Below, piece after piece: positions 6,209-8,765 of a DNA stretch of 8,765 nt. This DNA is from Streptomyces speibonae (GTDB lineage: Bacteria > Actinomycetota > Actinomycetes > Streptomycetales > Streptomycetaceae): the NCBI GenBank assembly GCA_000715605.1, contig KL568570.1, positions 22,890-31,654 on the forward strand, read 5' to 3'. Position 1 is the first letter of the stretch; the number at the start of each line of letters is the position of its first letter. Below the pieces are notes generated by a model, which worked only from the letters and a program-made list of their open reading frames with translations, made no database searches and was not told the DNA's origin. The translations under genes were made by a program, and so were the position numbers.

Positions 6209-7218
6209 TCACTGTTTCCCCAGTCGGCCATTGGTTCTGGGAGATGAAGCGCCCAGCTGCGCGGGACTGGGTGACAACATGTGTGCGCGATGCACTTGAT
6301 GCGTGGCTGGTTCTTCAGTCCACGGGGATCGCCGTTGGCGCAACAGTGATCGATATTACTGTCAGCGATGAGGGAAACCTCGTAATTCAACGACTTCGCG
6401 ACGTTCGTATCGCCTCGCCCGAAAGCCCCGAAATTGACGCGGTCGTGCGCCTCCTGTCTAAGATCGACCGCCTGGGTGACGCCAAGAACGTCAGCGTTGA
6501 CGTATCAGTGCCTGGTGTATGCCTGCGGGGGGGTGAGGAGCATGGCGTCAGAAAGCTCTTCATGGTCACTGCCGACGCTTGGGTCAGTGGTACCACCACT
6601 TTGACTCTGCGGACCTTTTCGGACGCTTGGATGTCCCACGACCTGCGCGGGTTCCGGCAGCCCAGCGTGCAGTCGGAGAACGCCCCGAGGCTGAAGGCGG
6701 CGCTTGACGGACTGGCTCGGCTGACGGGCGCTGAAACGGTTCCGGGTGATCCGACGCTCTATGGCGTGCCTACCCAAGTGGGATTCGAGGATCTGCCGGA
6801 TGAGGACCCGGATTTGTTGGACTCCTGGTACATGTTCGAGATCCCGCACCGGACCGAGATGCTGAGGGCTCACCTCCCTGAGCATGGCGCCTGGTTGGGT
6901 GAAGCGGATGCGGGTGCGCCCGTCAGGTATGGGGAAGTGCGGTCAGACGGGCGTCTGATCGGATTTATTTGGGCGGCGATCGATGAGAGTGCGGTGGGGT
7001 ACGAACCGTATGTGCCCTGCGGAGACCAGGCTCTCGATGCTGCTTCGGTGTGGTTGCGGGAGCTGAATGACGTTCGGCAAAGCGGGACGGCTCCATCTGA
7101 CGTGATGACAGAATTGACGGAAAGGGGAAACAGGACTTTGCCCGGTGCTGTGGTGGCCGACTCTCTGAAGCGAGCGGATTCGCTGGAGTATGTGCAGGAA
7201 CTGTCCGGACGTGAGTGA
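5144..7218. other. Low-GC island covering toxin linker, nuclease domain and immunity gene
   Basis: Hand counts of G+C in single 60-base lines: 45/60 at 4741 (toxin N-terminal region), 31/60 at 5701 (nuclease domain), 34/60 at 6361 and 35/60 at 6961 (immunity gene), and 43/60 at 7261 (next gene). The drop begins around residue 420 of the toxin and ends at the immunity stop codon. The boundaries therefore match the exchangeable effector module and not a whole gene. The start coordinate is approximate. Confidence 0.65.
6205..7218 (+). CDS. Probable immunity protein for the upstream nuclease toxin
   Basis: A 337-residue protein without signal peptide or membrane helix, expected in the cytosol. 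I do not recognise a named family. The N-terminal part (1-175) alternates helices and strands (PVGHWFWEM, TVIDITVSDEGNL, TLTLRTFSDAWMSHDLRGF). A middle acidic stretch, FEDLPDEDPDLLDSWYMFEI (194-213), leads to a C-terminal part with GRLIGFIWAA (249-258), YEPYVPCGDQALDAASVWL (266-284), and a tail ending in LSGRE. GTG 6205 overlaps the toxin stop by 4 nt, with GAGGTG 4 nt upstream of it, giving tight coupling and guaranteed co-production. It shares the toxin domain's lower G+C. The position directly after a toxin with a variable C-terminus is the main argument for immunity; two-part structure and size (larger than many immunity proteins) leave room for an additional accessory role. Confidence 0.65.
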   Translation: MITVSPVGHWFWEMKRPAARDWVTTCVRDALDAWLVLQSTGIAVGATVIDITVSDEGNLVIQRLRDVRIASPESPEIDAVVRLLSKIDRLGDAKNVSVDVSVPGVCLRGGEEHGVRKLFMVTADAWVSGTTTLTLRTFSDAWMSHDLRGFRQPSVQSENAPRLKAALDGLARLTGAETVPGDPTLYGVPTQVGFEDLPDEDPDLLDSWYMFEIPHRTEMLRAHLPEHGAWLGEADAGAPVRYGEVRSDGRLIGFIWAAIDESAVGYEPYVPCGDQALDAASVWLRELNDVRQSGTAPSDVMTELTERGNRTLPGAVVADSLKRADSLEYVQELSGRE

Positions 7219-7254
7219 TCCAGTGCAGTATTGGACCTCCGGAAGCAAGTGATC

Positions 7255-7518
7255 ATGGTTGCCCAGGACTACGACAGCCAACTGCTCGAGTCCGTGGCCG
7301 TTCGGCGGCGGCGGTTGCGGGATGCCTTGTTGTTCGGGGGGCAGCGGCAGCGGCGGACTGTTGATGAGCGGGTGGGGAAGGTGTTCGTCGGGGTGGTGAT
7401 CGCCGCTGTGGTGTGTGCCGGGTGTGTGGGGTGGTCGTTTCTCTCACATCGGGTGATCGGGAAGGATCCGTATTCGGCGCCCGTGCCGACGTCCTCCAGC
7501 TCCTCTTCTTCTCGGTGA
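7255..7518 (+). CDS. Small single-pass membrane protein of the type VII locus
   Basis: An 87-residue protein. Residues 1-40 are cytosolic and very basic (AVRRRRLRDALLFGGQRQRR). One membrane helix lies at about 41-62 (GKVFVGVVIAAVVCAGCVGW) with two Cys in its outer half. A short extracytoplasmic tail ends in a run of seven Ser. The basic N-terminal side predicts N-in, C-out. I believe similar proteins sit before eccD in Streptomyces type VII clusters, but I know of no function or family name. I chose ATG 7255 because GGAAG (7241-7245) is 9 nt upstream; in-frame GTG 7249 and TTG 7231 would add 2 or 8 residues. G+C is back to normal here, so it belongs to the conserved locus and not to the toxin cassette. 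It lies 36 nt after the immunity gene, probably on the same transcript. Confidence 0.72.
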   Translation: MVAQDYDSQLLESVAVRRRRLRDALLFGGQRQRRTVDERVGKVFVGVVIAAVVCAGCVGWSFLSHRVIGKDPYSAPVPTSSSSSSSR

Positions 7519-7579
7519 TAGGTTCGAATACGTGATAGCCGCGGGGGATTTGAGCCGGTCTGTGACGAAGGGGCCTACG

Positions 7580-8747
7580 GTGCTGAGCCGGGTCACGCTC
7601 GTCGGGGAGCGGCGGCGCGTCGATCTGGTGCTGCCGGCCCGCGAGACCGTCGGCGTGCTGTTGCCCGAGATCATGCGGCTGCTCGACGACCGGGTGGGCG
7701 AACGCCCCGAGTTGCGGCACCTCGTCACCCCCGACGGCTCCGCACTCGCCCACGACAGCACCCTCGAGTCGGCCGGTGTCGCCGACGGGGCCGTGCTGCG
7801 GCTGGTGCGCGTCGAGGACGCGCCCTCGGCTCCCGTCGTCCACGACGTCAGTGACGAGGTCGCCGAGGATCTCGCCGTGCACGCCTGGCGTTGGCGTCCC
7901 GAGGTGCGGCGGGTCGTCGCCGCCGGCGCGAGCGCGGGGTGGGCCCTGATCGCCGGGGTGCTGGCGCGGGATCACTTCGACCTGGCCGGCGTGGGAGCGG
8001 CCCTCCTCGTCGCGGCCGCCGTCTGCGCACTCGCCGGCGCCCTCGCCGGAAGGGCGCGGCGGTACGCCCCGGCCGGGAGCCTCCTCGTCACCGCCGCCGC
8101 GCTCGGGGCGCTGGGCGTGTGGACCGCGGCCGACGCCCAGGAGTGGGACGGTGCCGTCCGGCTCGCGGGGGTGGTCGCCGTGGTGGTCGGTGTCCTGGCG
8201 CTCGCCGGGTGGTTCACGTCGTTCGGGCGTGGGGCGTTGGCCGGCGCCGGGAGCGCCGTCGGCTGTCTGGTGATGTGGGAGGCCGCCGTCGGGTCGCAGG
8301 GCGGGGCCGGTGACGCCGCCCAGCAGACCCGCGTGGGTGCGCTGATCGTACTGATGTCCGTCGTGCTGCTCGGGCTGCTTCCGCGGCTCGCGCTGATGGC
8401 GTCCGGGCTCACCCGGCTCGACGACCGGCGCACCGGTGGCGCGTCCGTCAGCCGCTACCAGGTGGGGACCGCGCTCGCCGCCACCCACCGGGGGCTGGTG
8501 CTCGCCACCCTCGCGCTCGCCGTCTCCGCCGCCGCCGGCGGGGTGCTCGTGCTGCGGACCGTGTCCGTGTGGACGGTTCCGCTGGCCGCCGTCGTGGTTC
8601 TCGCGCTCGCGCTCCGTGCCCGTGCCTTCCCGCTGGCCGCCGAGGTCGTGGTGCTGTTCGCCGCTTCCGCCGTCGTCGCCGTACGGCTCGTCGTGGTGTG
8701 GCTGGAGCACGGGGCCGCGGGCGGCGGGCCCCTCGCCGTACCGGTGC
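7580..8747 (+). CDS. eccD: Type VII secretion integral membrane protein EccD, 3' truncated
   Basis: EccD is a core subunit of the ESX/type VII membrane complex; in mycobacteria two copies line the inner-membrane pore of each protomer. Residues 1-80 form a ubiquitin-like (YukD) domain: SRVTLVGERRRVDLVLPARE, a helix, then LRHLVTPDGSALAHDSTLES and AVLRLVRVED. A cytosolic linker (FxDVxE-like VVHDVSDEVAEDL) follows, then about nine hydrophobic helices near 112-130, 134-155, 165-183, 193-211, 218-237, 252-272, 305-326, 330-346 and 352-375, with LPRLALMASGL (267-277) after the sixth. Full EccD has 11 helices, so about two are missing. Genomic sequence supplies 389 residues; the next residues (PVSYTH) would come from adapter DNA. 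GTG 7580 has AAGGGG 6 nt upstream; GTG 7562 and GTG 7532 are in-frame alternatives and the true start is uncertain. Confidence 0.88.
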
Positions 8748-8765
8748 CTGTCTCTTATACACATC
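8748..8765. other. Nextera/Tn5 mosaic-end adapter sequence (artefact)
   Basis: CTGTCTCTTATACACATC is the first 18 of 19 bases of the Tn5 mosaic end used in Nextera libraries, read outward from an insert. It is AT-rich against its GC-rich surroundings and sits exactly at the end of the window. It is untrimmed adapter, not chromosome. Confidence 0.97.

Noticed and set aside
1..8747. tRNA, rRNA, CRISPR arrays, insertion sequences, attachment sites
   Set aside because: I saw no repeat-spacer pattern, no transposase, and no cloverleaf or rRNA-like sequence when reading both strands.
7253..8764. Long minus-strand open frame (503 codons) beginning MCIRDR
   Set aside because: It starts inside adapter sequence, is antisense to EccD, and is made of His/Pro/Gly/Arg-rich shadow sequence.

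Overview
The window looks like a Streptomyces chromosome, or that of a close actinomycete relative. Coding DNA is very GC-rich (a hand-counted block at 4741-4800 is 45/60 G+C), GTG starts are common, short 4-nt GTGA gene overlaps recur, and the protein families are typical of the genus. The last 18 bases (8748-8765) are not genomic. They are the Tn5/Nextera mosaic end, so this is the end of a short-read contig with untrimmed adapter and the last gene is cut there.

Layout. (1) 2-1318, plus strand: 3' part of a secreted bifunctional metallophosphatase/5'-nucleotidase, closed by a strong 15-bp-stem hairpin at 1343-1385. (2) 1319-1726: decayed DNA with what looks like an internally deleted PIN-domain toxin and perhaps the tail of its antitoxin. 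(3) 1727-2582, minus strand: a DUF1737 protein and a DUF7691-type protein, probably transcribed together from a leaderless promoter just beyond 2582. (4) 2756 to the window end, plus strand: a type VII (ESX/WXG100) secretion locus.

The type VII locus reads, in order: two small WXG100-like proteins whose W-x-G turn is altered (F-N-G and Y-H-G); a DUF6507 protein with a YxxxD motif; a 774-aa polymorphic toxin; its likely immunity protein (337 aa); a one-helix membrane protein; and EccD, the multi-pass membrane channel component with a ubiquitin-like N-terminus. The toxin start overlaps the DUF6507 stop, and the immunity start overlaps the toxin stop, each by 4 nt, so these genes appear translationally coupled. 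The WXG100-like and DUF6507 proteins are the expected partners or co-substrates for export of the toxin through the EccD-containing machine.

The most interesting element is the toxin-immunity cassette. The toxin has an N-terminal region of ordinary Streptomyces composition, a Ser/Gly-rich linker, and a C-terminal domain with residues E651/E653, D662-x-D664 and Q678-x-K680 that fit a PD-(D/E)xK-type nuclease with Q-x-K. G+C drops from about 75% to 52-58% in sampled blocks of the nuclease domain and immunity gene and recovers to about 72% just after them. This is what a swapped-in effector module would look like. Function assignments for the toxin domain and immunity protein are inference from motifs and context.
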